Source of the DNA: Conexibacter arvalis
GTDB taxonomy: Bacteria; Actinomycetota; Thermoleophilia; Solirubrobacterales; Solirubrobacteraceae
Length of the DNA: 64,000 bases
Direction of reading: 5' to 3'
Assembly: GCF_014199525.1 (NCBI RefSeq)
Contig: NZ_JACHNU010000002.1
Span: 664,147 to 728,146, forward strand
Shown one piece after another: positions 18,701-25,577 of the stretch. Within the stretch, counting starts at the first letter, position 1, and each line of letters opens with the position of its first letter. The translations under genes and the position numbers were made by a program. The notes beneath the pieces are model-generated. The model was not told the DNA's origin. It ran no database searches and saw only the letters and a list, made by a program, of their open reading frames with translations.

Positions 18701-19543
18701 GGTGGTGAAGGCGTTGGAGGTGAAGCCCTTCGGGTTGCCGCTGGTGTGGGTGACGCCGTCGACCAGCGCTCTCGGGGTCCAGCCGCAGCAGTTGAGGATG
18801 TTGTTGCCGGTGACGGCGGCGCCTCTGGCGCGGTTGACGCTGCCGGCGGCGGTGTCGACAACCTCCAGCTCGGCGAGCTGGAGGTGGGGGCTGTCGGGCG
18901 CGTCGCTGGCGCCGATGCCGAGGCGGGTGGCGTCCAGTCTGATGTAGCGGGCGTTCTGCGCGCCGACGTTCACCTCGATCGGCTCGCTGACGACCCCTTC
19001 GTCGTAGCGTCTGTTGCCGATCCACGAGCCGGTCCACTCGGCGCGGTCGAGCAGGCCCAGCTCGAAGGTCGCCGGAGCGCTCCAGTCCGAGACGGCGCCG
19101 TGCTGGTCCCACGTGCGCACCTGCCAGACGACGCGCGAGCGCGAGGTCAGCGGGGCGCCCTCCCATCTGATGTCGCTGACCTGGGCGCTGTCGACCTTGC
19201 CGGTCGACCACAGGTCGGGGCTGGCGAGGCGCGCCTCGCTCGAGGCGGCGCGGATCTCGTAGGCGCTCTGCGCGGCGCCGCGGGCGCTGGAGTCGAGCCG
19301 CCAGCTGAGCGTCGGGGTCGTCACGTCGATCCCGAGCGGCTCGCGCATGTCCTGCGTGCGCAGGGTGCTCGGAGCCACGTCGGCGGCATGCGCGGTCGCG
19401 GCGCCTGCGAGCGCGCCCGGGAGCGCGAGCGCGAGCGCCGCGACGGCCGCACTGGCGGTGGCGGTGGCGGTCGCGCGGCGGGGCCTGCGGGCCGTCCGGC
19501 CATGCGGCGGCCGTCCGCGGTCGCGGGTGGTCGATCTCTCCAC
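15761..19543 (-). CDS. secreted GH78 alpha-L-rhamnosidase with discoidin-type domain
   Basis: This enzyme of 1260 residues removes terminal L-rhamnose from glycans or glycosides outside the cell. A long basic signal peptide ends near residue 54 (TAHA-ADV). An Ig-like N-terminal domain follows, then an F5/8-type-C (CBM32-like) insert at about 190-340. The Bac_rhamnosid domains with the catalytic (alpha/alpha)6 barrel span about 600-1010, where DCPHREKLGWLGD at 689-701 carries the expected acid residues. The C-terminal beta domain is joined by a (QP)n linker at about 1117-1131 to a basic C-terminal domain of about 125 residues. GTG at 19543 is chosen because AGGAGGAGGACAGG precedes it; an upstream ATG would add residues read from the operator region. 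Confidence 0.93.
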   Translation of the reverse strand: MERSTTRDRGRPPHGRTARRPRRATATATASAAVAALALALPGALAGAATAHAADVAPSTLRTQDMREPLGIDVTTPTLSWRLDSSARGAAQSAYEIRAASSEARLASPDLWSTGKVDSAQVSDIRWEGAPLTSRSRVVWQVRTWDQHGAVSDWSAPATFELGLLDRAEWTGSWIGNRRYDEGVVSEPIEVNVGAQNARYIRLDATRLGIGASDAPDSPHLQLAELEVVDTAAGSVNRARGAAVTGNNILNCCGWTPRALVDGVTHTSGNPKGFTSNAFTTQDANVWIKLDLGSRRTFDTIKLWPRTDARTEAGLVPNFPEDFTLQVSDDDATYATVGSRTAQRARLPEGPAGLPLFATDFETEPGKQVAHARIYLAGQGVQRTTLNGREVTDAVLQPGYTLYERRAEYATYDVTRLIRDGANAIGVELASGMYDAINPTDGRYAKLTRSVGGPRVIGQVEITYTDGSRQVVDTGTDWRTTLGPTTASWWWGGESFDARRAIPGWDEPGTDRSSWAAPVNRDAAAAGVELSGLDAPPIEQVEELKPVNVIDLGGGRYTVDLGINFAGWPQISVDLPAGTTIRLRPAEKVHANGTVNQQSVRTGMWSSYTSDGSGRRTWHPKFMYHGFRYLQIEGMPAGAAITKDDVRGLVLRTANESIGTFSSCTQMLDDIHRIIDRATQSNMYSVMTDCPHREKLGWLGDHQLNLRGVELTYDVLAHTRSIIRKMIENQYPDGFVPNIIPQYSQFGGARRNMFDDDPNWGGAMIFMPYELYLTYGDTQTIRTAWPAMVKYIDYLTSKAPTGLLDYDTLGDWFTFDGSTPKGLVSTAGYARMAEQMALTADVLGETEKAAEYRQLHDKIRAAFNLRYRRGDGVTYGSGSQASDALALDAGLVPEADRPAVLRHLLASIRVKGNTDVGIVALPALFRVLEQAGRDDVIYDVATVPTSPSYAYQVINGATALTEAWDGPTRDTGENSQNHFMLGAIQEWFTSGAAGIEQAPGTVGYKQLVIEPAIISQLECATATYRTPRGVVSSSWRRSKRGVITHDVTIPAGTTAEIRLPFDADADAVTEGGRPAEQAPGVAGVRVERDTVVIAVAAGSYAFKVAEKAPELPRGGEQPQPQPQPQPQPQPQPRGPRATPARPQLRLLSARVRKGRVALGLRLDARSTVRVKVVERRAGKRVRGRCVTGRAAAKAKRAKRCVRIVTLGTVVKRNVAGGLPTVTLPAKVRGKALKGRIVRLSVWAERDGRRSTVQQVRRSVR

Positions 19544-19584
19544 GTCCTGTCCTCCTCCTTCGCCCGCCGAAGCTGTCCCGCCCC

Positions 19585-19632
19585 GAACCGCCCAGCGTCG
19601 CTTTTTGTTCGATTCGGGCGGTTGAACCGCCC
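19585..19632. promoter_or_regulatory. palindromic operator upstream of the rhamnosidase gene
   Basis: GGGCGGTT-G-AACCGCCC at 19616-19632 is a perfect 8+1+8 palindrome. The half site GAACCGCCC recurs at 19585-19593, 42-83 bases upstream of the GTG start. This looks like a repressor operator controlling the rhamnosidase. The cognate regulator is not adjacent. Confidence 0.6.
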
Positions 19633-19666
19633 AAACCGTCACCATTCGCACTTAACCGCGCGTAGA

Positions 19667-19682
19667 CGTGACATCTATCACA
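19667..19682. promoter_or_regulatory. CRP/FNR-type site
   Basis: CGTGACATCTATCACA matches the CRP consensus TGTGA-6-TCACA at nine of ten defined positions. It lies 125 bases upstream of the rhamnosidase start, where a CRP activator linked to carbon state could act. Confidence 0.5.
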
Positions 19683-19971
19683 GGCGCGTCGCCGCTCGCA
19701 AGCCGCCCGGTCCGGATGGCGGGTTGAGGCGGGGCGGGCGGCGGGGCGGGGGCCGGGCGCGGCGCCCGCGGCGGGCGAGCGGCGCGCCGGCCGACCGAGC
19801 GGCGGTGCGGGCAGCCAGCCGCCCAGCGCCGGCGCGCGGCGGCGAGCGCGGGTGCGGGTGCGGGTGCGGGCAGCCAGCCGCCGCCGGCGGCCGCGCGGCG
19901 GTCAGGCGAGCGGCGCGCCGGCCGAGCGGGCGGCGGTCAGGCGAGCGGCGTGCCGGCCGAGCGGGCGGCGG
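19683..19971. repeat. gene-free GC-rich spacer with short repeats
   Basis: No gene is visible in this stretch. It holds a run of GCGGGT hexamers near 19850-19870 and a repeated block of about 35 bases (GAGCGGGCGGCGGTCAGGCG core) that recurs two to three times up to the stop codon at 19972. The second end of the spacer is the tail of the minus-strand winged-helix gene. Confidence 0.6.
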
Positions 19972-21396
19972 TCAGGCGTGGGGGCCGACGCGGACCGCGC
20001 CGATCGTCAGCGACGGGCTCGCCGCGACGATCGCGCCGAGCCGCTCGACTTGCTCGGCGAGCGCGGCGCGGCGGGCGGCGCCGAGGCGTCTGAGCGGCTC
20101 GACCGTCACGACGACGCTCCTCCCCGATCTGCGCTGGTGCCAGACGCCGCCGACGACGCCGTCGAGCAGCAGCAGCGGGAAGGGGCCGGCCTGCCCGCGC
20201 GCCAGCGCCCGCTCGGCCGCGCGCCCCGGGAAGAGCCGCTCGCGCGGGTGACAGCCGATCCCATAGGCGTCGTAGTAGGGCAGCAGCCGCACGCTGTCGG
20301 GCGCGGCGTCGGGAAAGGCGTCGTCGCCCGACGCGACCCACGCCGGCTCGCCCTCGAAGGAGATTGCCGTCAGCTCGCCCGCGCCGTCGAGCGCGGCGAA
20401 CAGCTCGCCGGCCCATGCCCGTGGCGCCGCCGCCCACTGCGCGAACTGCGCCGCCGTCGCCGGCCCGTACGCCGCCAGCCACCGTCGCACGAGCGCCGCG
20501 AGCGCCGGCGTCACCGCGCGGCCGGCGTCGTCGCGGTCGCCTAGCGCGCCGCCGGCCCGCTCCGCGCCCGCGCCCGCTCCGCGGCCGGCGCGCGGCTCGC
20601 CCGCTCCGGCGCCGCCGGCCCGCTCCGCGCCCACGCCCCCGCCGCGGCCGGCGCGCGGCTCGCCCGCCCCGGCGCCGCCGGCCCCCGCCGCGCCCACGCC
20701 CCCGCCGCGGCCGGCGCGCGGCTCGCCCGCTCCGGCGCCGCCGGCCCATCTCTCAGCCGCTGTCGCCTCGCGCGCGGCGGTGAGGGCGCTGTCGAAGGCG
20801 GCGACGAGGCGGCGGGGGTTGGTGAACGTGACGGCTCGGCCGCGCGGGGCGCCGAAGCAGAGCGCGCCGGCGTGGGCAGCGGCGACCGTCGCCTGGCGCC
20901 AGCGCGGCCACTGCTGCTGGAAGGCCGGCATCGACCGCTCGCCGACCCAGGCGCCGCAGCGCGCGACGAGCGCCTCGGTCAGCTCGTCGGTCGTCAGCTC
21001 GGCGTCGGCGAGCGCGTCGCCGATCGCAGCGATCACCTCGCTGTGCTGCCGCTCGTCGAAGCGGACGCCGTCGGGCAGCGGGCTCTCCGGCACGGGGATC
21101 GCGCCGAGCGCGGCGATCCACCCGGCCAGCTCGTCGGCCGGCAGCAGGTGGACGGTCCCGCGCGGCCCGTAGGTCTTCACGAGCGTCTGCTCCTCCCACA
21201 GCGCCGCACGCACGTCGGCGCGGGTCGCGCCCTCGACCCGCAGCGCCAGCGACAGCTCGGCCGCCCCCATCACCTGCGCGTGGATCCCGCAGACGACCCC
21301 GGCCTGCCGCGCCAGCTCCGCCCGCGCCACCGGCCGCTCCAACCCATGCCGCGCCATCCGCCGCGCCGTCGCCTGCTCCCAGCCGACCGTCTCCAT
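19972..21396 (-). CDS. winged-helix DNA-binding (HTH_42) protein with an Ala/Gly repeat insert
   Basis: This 474-residue protein is of the winged helix DNA-binding domain (DUF1006/HTH_42) family, distantly related to YcaQ. Family features include GIHAQVMGAAELSLALRVEG, YGPRGTVHLLPADEL, RRWLAAYGPAT and LLPYYDAYGIGCHPRE. Between about residues 215 and 285 an insert of three 21-residue repeats (GGAGAGEPRAGRGGGVGAER type) splits the fold. Homologues usually lack it, so it is probably a surface loop grown by DNA repeat expansion. ATG at 21396. Biochemical role is unknown; DNA repair is suggested by family relatives only. Confidence 0.82.
   Translation of the reverse strand: METVGWEQATARRMARHGLERPVARAELARQAGVVCGIHAQVMGAAELSLALRVEGATRADVRAALWEEQTLVKTYGPRGTVHLLPADELAGWIAALGAIPVPESPLPDGVRFDERQHSEVIAAIGDALADAELTTDELTEALVARCGAWVGERSMPAFQQQWPRWRQATVAAAHAGALCFGAPRGRAVTFTNPRRLVAAFDSALTAAREATAAERWAGGAGAGEPRAGRGGGVGAAGAGGAGAGEPRAGRGGGVGAERAGGAGAGEPRAGRGAGAGAERAGGALGDRDDAGRAVTPALAALVRRWLAAYGPATAAQFAQWAAAPRAWAGELFAALDGAGELTAISFEGEPAWVASGDDAFPDAAPDSVRLLPYYDAYGIGCHPRERLFPGRAAERALARGQAGPFPLLLLDGVVGGVWHQRRSGRSVVVTVEPLRRLGAARRAALAEQVERLGAIVAASPSLTIGAVRVGPHA
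20551..20752. repeat. 63-bp tandem repeat inside the winged-helix gene
   Basis: Three near-identical copies with a 63-base period (core GCGGCCGGCGCGCGGCTCGC starting at 20581, 20644 and 20707) keep the reading frame and encode 21 residues each. Confidence 0.85.
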
Positions 21397-21455
21397 GCGA
21401 CTACCGTAGGCGCCCTCCCGGCCAGCTCCCGTCCTCAATTCGCCGGGGCGGTCGG

Positions 21456-21504
21456 GATCTGCGTACGTCAGACCTCCTCCACGGGGGTCTTGCTTACGCA
21501 GATC
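21456..21504. repeat. 22-bp imperfect inverted repeat
   Basis: Arms 21456-21477 and 21483-21504 pair with four mismatches around TCCAC, and both ends read GATCTGCGTA / TACGCAGATC. The length (49 bases) and GATC ends match the hairpin at 9957-10005. It lies downstream of the hydrolase gene and may end its transcript. Confidence 0.55.
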
Positions 21505-21585
21505 GTGGCGGCGCGCGCCAGCGGGGCCGGCGGCGGCGCGGACGGGGCGCAACGCGACGACCGCATGGCAACGCGCAGGGCCGCC

Positions 21586-22374
21586 TCACACCAACCGCGG
21601 CGGGGCGGCGAGCTCGGCGCGGTAGGCCTCGAGGCGGGCGGCGAGCTGGCCGGGGCGGCTGAGGTAGACGGCGTGGCCGCCGCCGATCTCGTCGGGCTCG
21701 ATCCCGAGCCGCGCGCGCACGATCGCGCGCATCCAGTCGGCGGGGAAGAAGCGGTCGTCGCGGCAGAGCAGGAAGCGCGTCGGGACCTCCGGCCACGCGG
21801 GCAGCGGGAACGGCTCGTCCATCGGCGTCGACGACTGGTCGCGGGCGAAGGCGGATGCCTGCGCGACCAGCGGCTCCGGGACGTCGTGGAGGAAGACCGA
21901 GCGGTCGTCCGCGCCCCAGCCGCCCGCTGCGCGCGCCGCCGCGAACGCGGCGTCGTGGCCGGTCGCCTCCCACCACTCGCTTCCGCTCTCTCCCGGCAGC
22001 GGCACCATCGCGCTGACGAGCACGAACAGGTCGATCGGCAGACGCGCGCAGAGACGCGGCGCCGTGAAGCCGCCGAGCGAGTGGGCGACGACGACGAGCT
22101 GGTCGGGCCCGGAGCGCCCCGCGCCGGTCGCCCCGCCGGCGCCCGCCGCACCGGCCCGGCCGCGGCGCCCGTCGCCGGCCGCGTCTCGCTCGCGCCATGC
22201 CGCCTCGACGGCGTCGGCGACCGTGTCGGCGTAGTCGCCGAAGCCGGCGCCGTCGTCCTCGCACGGGAGGTCGGGGGCGACGACCGCGTGGCCGCGCGCC
22301 CGCAGCCGCTCGGCGACGAGGTCCCAGCTGGCGCCGACGTCACCGGCGCCGTGGACGATCGCGTAGGTCGCCAT
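21586..22374 (-). CDS. alpha/beta hydrolase
   Basis: This 262-residue hydrolase is of the fold-family seen in esterases and salicylate-methylesterase-like plant proteins (MATYAIVHGAGDVGASWDLV start). The nucleophile elbow HSLGG is near residue 98, an acid near LLCRDDRFFP, and the catalytic His in GGHAVYLSRP near 240. There is a Gly/Ala-rich insert at about 68-88 encoded by a GC repeat. Three bases separate it from the upstream reductase gene, so they form an operon, probably with the NAD(P)-binding and DUF1772 genes further up. Substrate unknown. Confidence 0.85.
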   Translation of the reverse strand: MATYAIVHGAGDVGASWDLVAERLRARGHAVVAPDLPCEDDGAGFGDYADTVADAVEAAWRERDAAGDGRRGRAGAAGAGGATGAGRSGPDQLVVVAHSLGGFTAPRLCARLPIDLFVLVSAMVPLPGESGSEWWEATGHDAAFAAARAAGGWGADDRSVFLHDVPEPLVAQASAFARDQSSTPMDEPFPLPAWPEVPTRFLLCRDDRFFPADWMRAIVRARLGIEPDEIGGGHAVYLSRPGQLAARLEAYRAELAAPPRLV

Positions 22375-22377
22375 CGC

Positions 22378-23022
22378 TCAGCGCTCGACGCGGTAGCGCA
22401 GGTGCGAGACGCGTCCGCTCTCGCCGAGCGTCCCCTCCAACGTCAGCCGCGGCGGCTCGCCGAGCCCCTCGAACAGCCGCTCGCCGGCGCCGAGCAGCAC
22501 CGGCGCGACGTGCAGGTGCAGCTCGTCGAGCAGACCGGCGGCGAGCGCCTGGTTGACCGTCGACGCCCCGCCCGCGACGAGCACGTCGCCGTCGTCGGCG
22601 GCGCCGCGGGCCTGCTCGACCGCCGCCGCGATCCCGTCGCAGACGAAGGTGAAGGTCGTCCCGCCCTGCATCTCCAACGGCTCGCGCGGGTGGTGGGTGA
22701 GGACGAAGACCGGCGCGTGGAAGGGCGGCTCCTCGCCCCACCAGCCGTTCCACGCCGGCTCGCCCCACGGCCCCGGACCGCCGCCGAACATGTTGCGGCC
22801 CATCACGACCGCCGCGGTGCGCGCCTGCGTCGCCGCCATCACGTCGTCGTCGAGGCCGGTCTCGCCGCCCTCGCGCCCGTGCGGCCGGCGCCAGCTCGCG
22901 AGCGCGACGGCCCATTCGTGCAGCTGCTCCCCGCCGCGCCCGAGCGGCTCCTCCACGGTCGGGTCGGGCCCGGCGACGTAGCCGTCGAGCGAGGTCGAGA
23001 TGTCGGCGAACACGGTTCCCAT
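22378..23022 (-). CDS. dihydrofolate-reductase-fold (RibD C-terminal) reductase
   Basis: This 214-residue protein is of the RibD_C / dihydrofolate reductase family. MGTVFADISTSLDGYVAGPD is the usual N-terminus, VVMGRNMFGGG the nucleotide loop, and LVAGGASTVNQALAAGLLDE the family C-terminal motif. Stand-alone members are common in actinobacteria and are seldom true DHFR. Their substrates are mostly unknown. It stops three bases before the hydrolase start. An ATG at 23022 with GGAGCC upstream is a plausible start. Confidence 0.85.
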   Translation of the reverse strand: MGTVFADISTSLDGYVAGPDPTVEEPLGRGGEQLHEWAVALASWRRPHGREGGETGLDDDVMAATQARTAAVVMGRNMFGGGPGPWGEPAWNGWWGEEPPFHAPVFVLTHHPREPLEMQGGTTFTFVCDGIAAAVEQARGAADDGDVLVAGGASTVNQALAAGLLDELHLHVAPVLLGAGERLFEGLGEPPRLTLEGTLGESGRVSHLRYRVER

Positions 23023-23088
23023 CGTGGCTCCTCTGCTGGCGTGGTCCGTTTGATGAGACGGCCGCCGGCGCGGGAACTCATCGGCCGC

Positions 23089-23574
23089 TCAGTCGCCGGC
23101 GAGCAGCGCGACGCACAGCAGCGCCGCGGCGGCGAGCGCCGCGACCGTGCGGAGGTGGTTCCAGGCGGTCCACTCCGTCACGTACGCCGACCAGCGTCCG
23201 GCGGCGTCGGCGGCGCCGGGCGCGACCCGCTCGAGCCGGTCGTTGAGCGGCACGTTGGCGGCGACCGTCACCCCGAAGCAGCCGACCGCGTAGACGACCC
23301 CGCCGGCGAGCAGCCACGGCGACCCGGCCTCGCCCCAGCGCATGACCGCGACGACCGCGAGCGCGACGCAGGCGACGGCGCCGCCGGCGAAGGCGACCAT
23401 GAACCAGGGGTTGATCACGGTGCGGTTGATCTCCTGCATCGCTGCCATCCCCTGCGTCCCCGGCTGGCGCTCGAGCGCGCGCATCACGAAGGTCGAGAAG
23501 GCGAAGAAGACGCCGGCGACCAGCCCGCAGGCGAGCGCGGTCGCGACCGTCGCCGCCTGCAGCGGCGCGCTCAT
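23089..23574 (-). CDS. DUF1772 membrane protein (anthrone-oxygenase-like)
   Basis: This 161-residue membrane protein has four predicted segments (about 5-25, 53-80, 85-105 and 140-160). The family pattern includes GVFFAFSTFVMRAL, INRTVINPWFM and WNHLRTV, as in DUF1772. Fungal members act as anthrone oxygenases, but bacterial ones have no settled role. Its ATG overlaps the stop of the NAD(P)-binding gene (ATGA), so they are co-translated. Confidence 0.85.
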   Translation of the reverse strand: MSAPLQAATVATALACGLVAGVFFAFSTFVMRALERQPGTQGMAAMQEINRTVINPWFMVAFAGGAVACVALAVVAVMRWGEAGSPWLLAGGVVYAVGCFGVTVAANVPLNDRLERVAPGAADAAGRWSAYVTEWTAWNHLRTVAALAAAALLCVALLAGD

Positions 23575-24428
23575 CGCGCCGCCTCCTCCGCGCTCGCGGC
23601 GCTCCACGCGCCGTCGGCCGCCGCCGCCCGCGCCCAGGCGGCGAGGTCGCGCGGCGGACGGCCGAGCGCCCGCTCGACGCCGTCGCCGAGGCGCGCGTTG
23701 CGCCCGTCGAACAGCTCGCCGAAGAGGAAGGCGAGCAGCTCCACCGCGTCGTCGGGCAGCCCGTCGCCGCGCAACGCGTCGAGGAATGCGTCGAGCGGGA
23801 CCGGCGCGTAGGCGACCTCGCGCCCCGCGGCGGCCCCGATCTCCGCGACCGCGTCGGCGAAGGTCATCAGCCGCGGCCCGGTCAGCTCGTACAGCCGACC
23901 GGCATGACCGGACTCGGTCAGCGCCGCGACCGCGACGTCGGCGACGTCGTCGAGGTCGACGAAGGGCTCCGGCACGTCGCCGACCGGCAGCGCGACCTCG
24001 CCGGCCAGCACGAGGTCGCGGAAGGCGCCCTCGCTGAAGTTCTGCATGAACCAGGCGGCGCGCACGATCGTCCAGTCGGCGCCGGCCGCTCTCACCTCCC
24101 GCTCGGCCGCCTCGGCCGCGGCCTCGCCGCGGCCGGACAGCAGCACGATCCGCTCGACGCCGGCCGCGACCGCCTGGCGGGCGAAGGCGCCGACCGTCTC
24201 GGCGGCGCCGGGCACGGCGAGGTCGGGCGCGTAGGCGACGTAGACGGCGCGCACGCCGTCGAGCGCCGCCGCCCAGGTCGCGCGGTCCTCCCAGTCGAAC
24301 GACGGGACGGCGCCGCGGCTGGCGGCGCGGACGGGGACGCCGCGCGCTTCGAGGCGGGCGGCGACGCGGCGGCCGGTCTTCCCGGTCGCGCCGGTGACGA
24401 GGATGAGGTCCTGCGCTCGTTCGGTCAT
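23571..24428 (-). CDS. NmrA-like NAD(P)H-binding protein
   Basis: This 285-residue atypical short-chain dehydrogenase has the GATGKTGRRV nucleotide motif near residue 12 and TIVRAAWFMQNFSE, as in NmrA/HSCARG and quinone oxidoreductase 2 relatives. It lacks a normal YxxxK site, so it could be either a redox sensor or a quinone reductase. The start ATG 4428 bases into this block (24428) is chosen over an ATG nine bases upstream because the family begins close to the motif. It lies divergent to an AraC regulator and co-translated with DUF1772. Confidence 0.85.
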   Translation of the reverse strand: MTERAQDLILVTGATGKTGRRVAARLEARGVPVRAASRGAVPSFDWEDRATWAAALDGVRAVYVAYAPDLAVPGAAETVGAFARQAVAAGVERIVLLSGRGEAAAEAAEREVRAAGADWTIVRAAWFMQNFSEGAFRDLVLAGEVALPVGDVPEPFVDLDDVADVAVAALTESGHAGRLYELTGPRLMTFADAVAEIGAAAGREVAYAPVPLDAFLDALRGDGLPDDAVELLAFLFGELFDGRNARLGDGVERALGRPPRDLAAWARAAAADGAWSAASAEEAAR

Positions 24429-24450
24429 GCACCGCATTCAAGTGCGCACA

Positions 24451-24479
24451 TGTGAGACTGTCCATGGTTGTGTCTCGCA
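24451..24479. promoter_or_regulatory. inverted repeat between AraC regulator and its probable target
   Basis: TGTGAGAC at 24451-24458 and GTCTCGCA at 24472-24479 pair with one mismatch over a 13-base spacer. The site sits in the 82-base gap between the divergent genes, where an AraC protein would control both sides. Confidence 0.5.
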
Positions 24480-24510
24480 ATCTCATACGCGACCGTCTAA
24501 GGTCGTTGCC

Positions 24511-25455
24511 ATGGACGCACTCGCCGGACTGCTCGACGGGCCGCGCGCCCGCGGCGCCTTCCTGCTCCGCTCGCTGCTCGACCCGCCGTGGTCGCTGCGG
24601 ATCGCCGACGAGGCGCCGCTGACGCTCGTCGCGATCGTGCGCGGCTCGGCGTGGCTGTGGTTCGACGGCGAGGAGCCGGCGCGGCTGGAGGCCGGCAACG
24701 TCGCGATCGTCCGCGGCCCCGCCCCCTACACCGTCGCCGACGACCCCGCGACGGAGCCGCAGGCGCTGATCCTCCCCGGCCAGCGCTGCATGACCCCCGA
24801 CGGCGAGGAGCTCGAGGCGCTGACCGCGCTCGGCGTCCGCACGTGGGGCAACAGCGCCGACGGCGAGACGGTCCTGCTGACCGGCACCTACCAGCTCGAC
24901 GGCGAGGTCGGCGGGCGGCTGCTGCGGGCGCTGCCGCAGCTGGTCGTGATGCGCGACGACGACTGCGACTGCCTGCTGCTGCCGCTGCTCGCCGACGAGA
25001 TCGCCAAGGACGCGCCCGGCCAGGAGGCGGTGCTCGACCGCCTCCTCGACCTGCTGCTGATCACGATGCTGCGCGAGTGGCTGGCGCGGCCGGAGTCGCA
25101 GGCGCCGGCCTGGTTCCGCGCCTACGGCGACCCGGTCGTCGGCCCGGCGCTGCGCCTGCTCCACAACGACCCGGCGCGGCCGTGGACGGTCGCGTCGCTG
25201 GCCGATGCCGTCGGGGTCTCGCGCGCGACGCTCGCGCGGCGCTTCAACGAGCTGGTCGGCGAGCCGCCGATGGCCTTCCTGACCGACTGGCGGATCGCGC
25301 TCGCCGCCGACCTGCTGCGCGAGCCGGGCGCGACGATCGGCTCGGTCGCGCTCCAGGTCGGCTACGGCAGCCCGTTCGCGCTCAGCGCCGCCTTCAAGCG
25401 CGTCCGCGGCGTCAGCCCCCGCGAGCACCGCGAGGCGGCGGCCGCCGCAGCGTGA
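24511..25455 (+). CDS. AraC-family regulator with cupin_6-type sensor
   Basis: This 314-residue regulator has an N-terminal AraC_binding_2/cupin_6 domain (about 10-190, starting MDALAGLLDGPRARGAFLLR) typical of regulators next to NAD(P)H-binding proteins. Its C-terminal double HTH (about 205-305) includes WTVASLADAVGVSRATLARR and VALQVGYGSPFALSAAFKR. It is divergent from the NmrA-like/DUF1772 pair, which it probably controls together with itself; the shared gap has an inverted repeat. The ATG at 24511 is the first codon of the conserved N-terminus. Confidence 0.92.
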   Translation: MDALAGLLDGPRARGAFLLRSLLDPPWSLRIADEAPLTLVAIVRGSAWLWFDGEEPARLEAGNVAIVRGPAPYTVADDPATEPQALILPGQRCMTPDGEELEALTALGVRTWGNSADGETVLLTGTYQLDGEVGGRLLRALPQLVVMRDDDCDCLLLPLLADEIAKDAPGQEAVLDRLLDLLLITMLREWLARPESQAPAWFRAYGDPVVGPALRLLHNDPARPWTVASLADAVGVSRATLARRFNELVGEPPMAFLTDWRIALAADLLREPGATIGSVALQVGYGSPFALSAAFKRVRGVSPREHREAAAAAA

Positions 25456-25501
25456 GCCGCCGCGGCGCGCGGCGCCCTGAGCGGGCGCCGGCGGCGTAGC
25501 C

Positions 25502-25573
25502 GGCCCGCGGAACGGGGCGCTGCGAGCGCGGCGGCGGAGCGGGCCCGCGGAACGGGGCGCCGCGAGCGCGGCG
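25502..25573. repeat. 32-bp direct repeat in the spacer
   Basis: Two copies with a 40-base period (GGCCCGCGGAACGGGGCGC at 25502 and 25542) differ at one base over about 32 bases. They lie between the ends of convergent genes. Confidence 0.6.
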
Positions 25574-25577
25574 CCGC

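Noticed and set aside
13941-19634. A 1900-codon open frame on the minus strand through the rhamnosidase gene, and other very long frames opposite real genes
   Set aside because: They lack start signals and protein-like composition and are Arg/Pro/Ala-rich shadows of high-GC codon use. Only the C-terminal 560 codons of this frame are the real fusion gene.
19544-19651. N-terminal extension of the rhamnosidase to an ATG at 19651
   Set aside because: The extension would be read through the palindromic operator, while GTG 19543 has an excellent ribosome site and begins a signal peptide.
20551-20752. Possible CRISPR-like array from regular 63-base repeats
   Set aside because: Units are contiguous with no unique spacers, lie in frame inside a gene and have no cas genes nearby.
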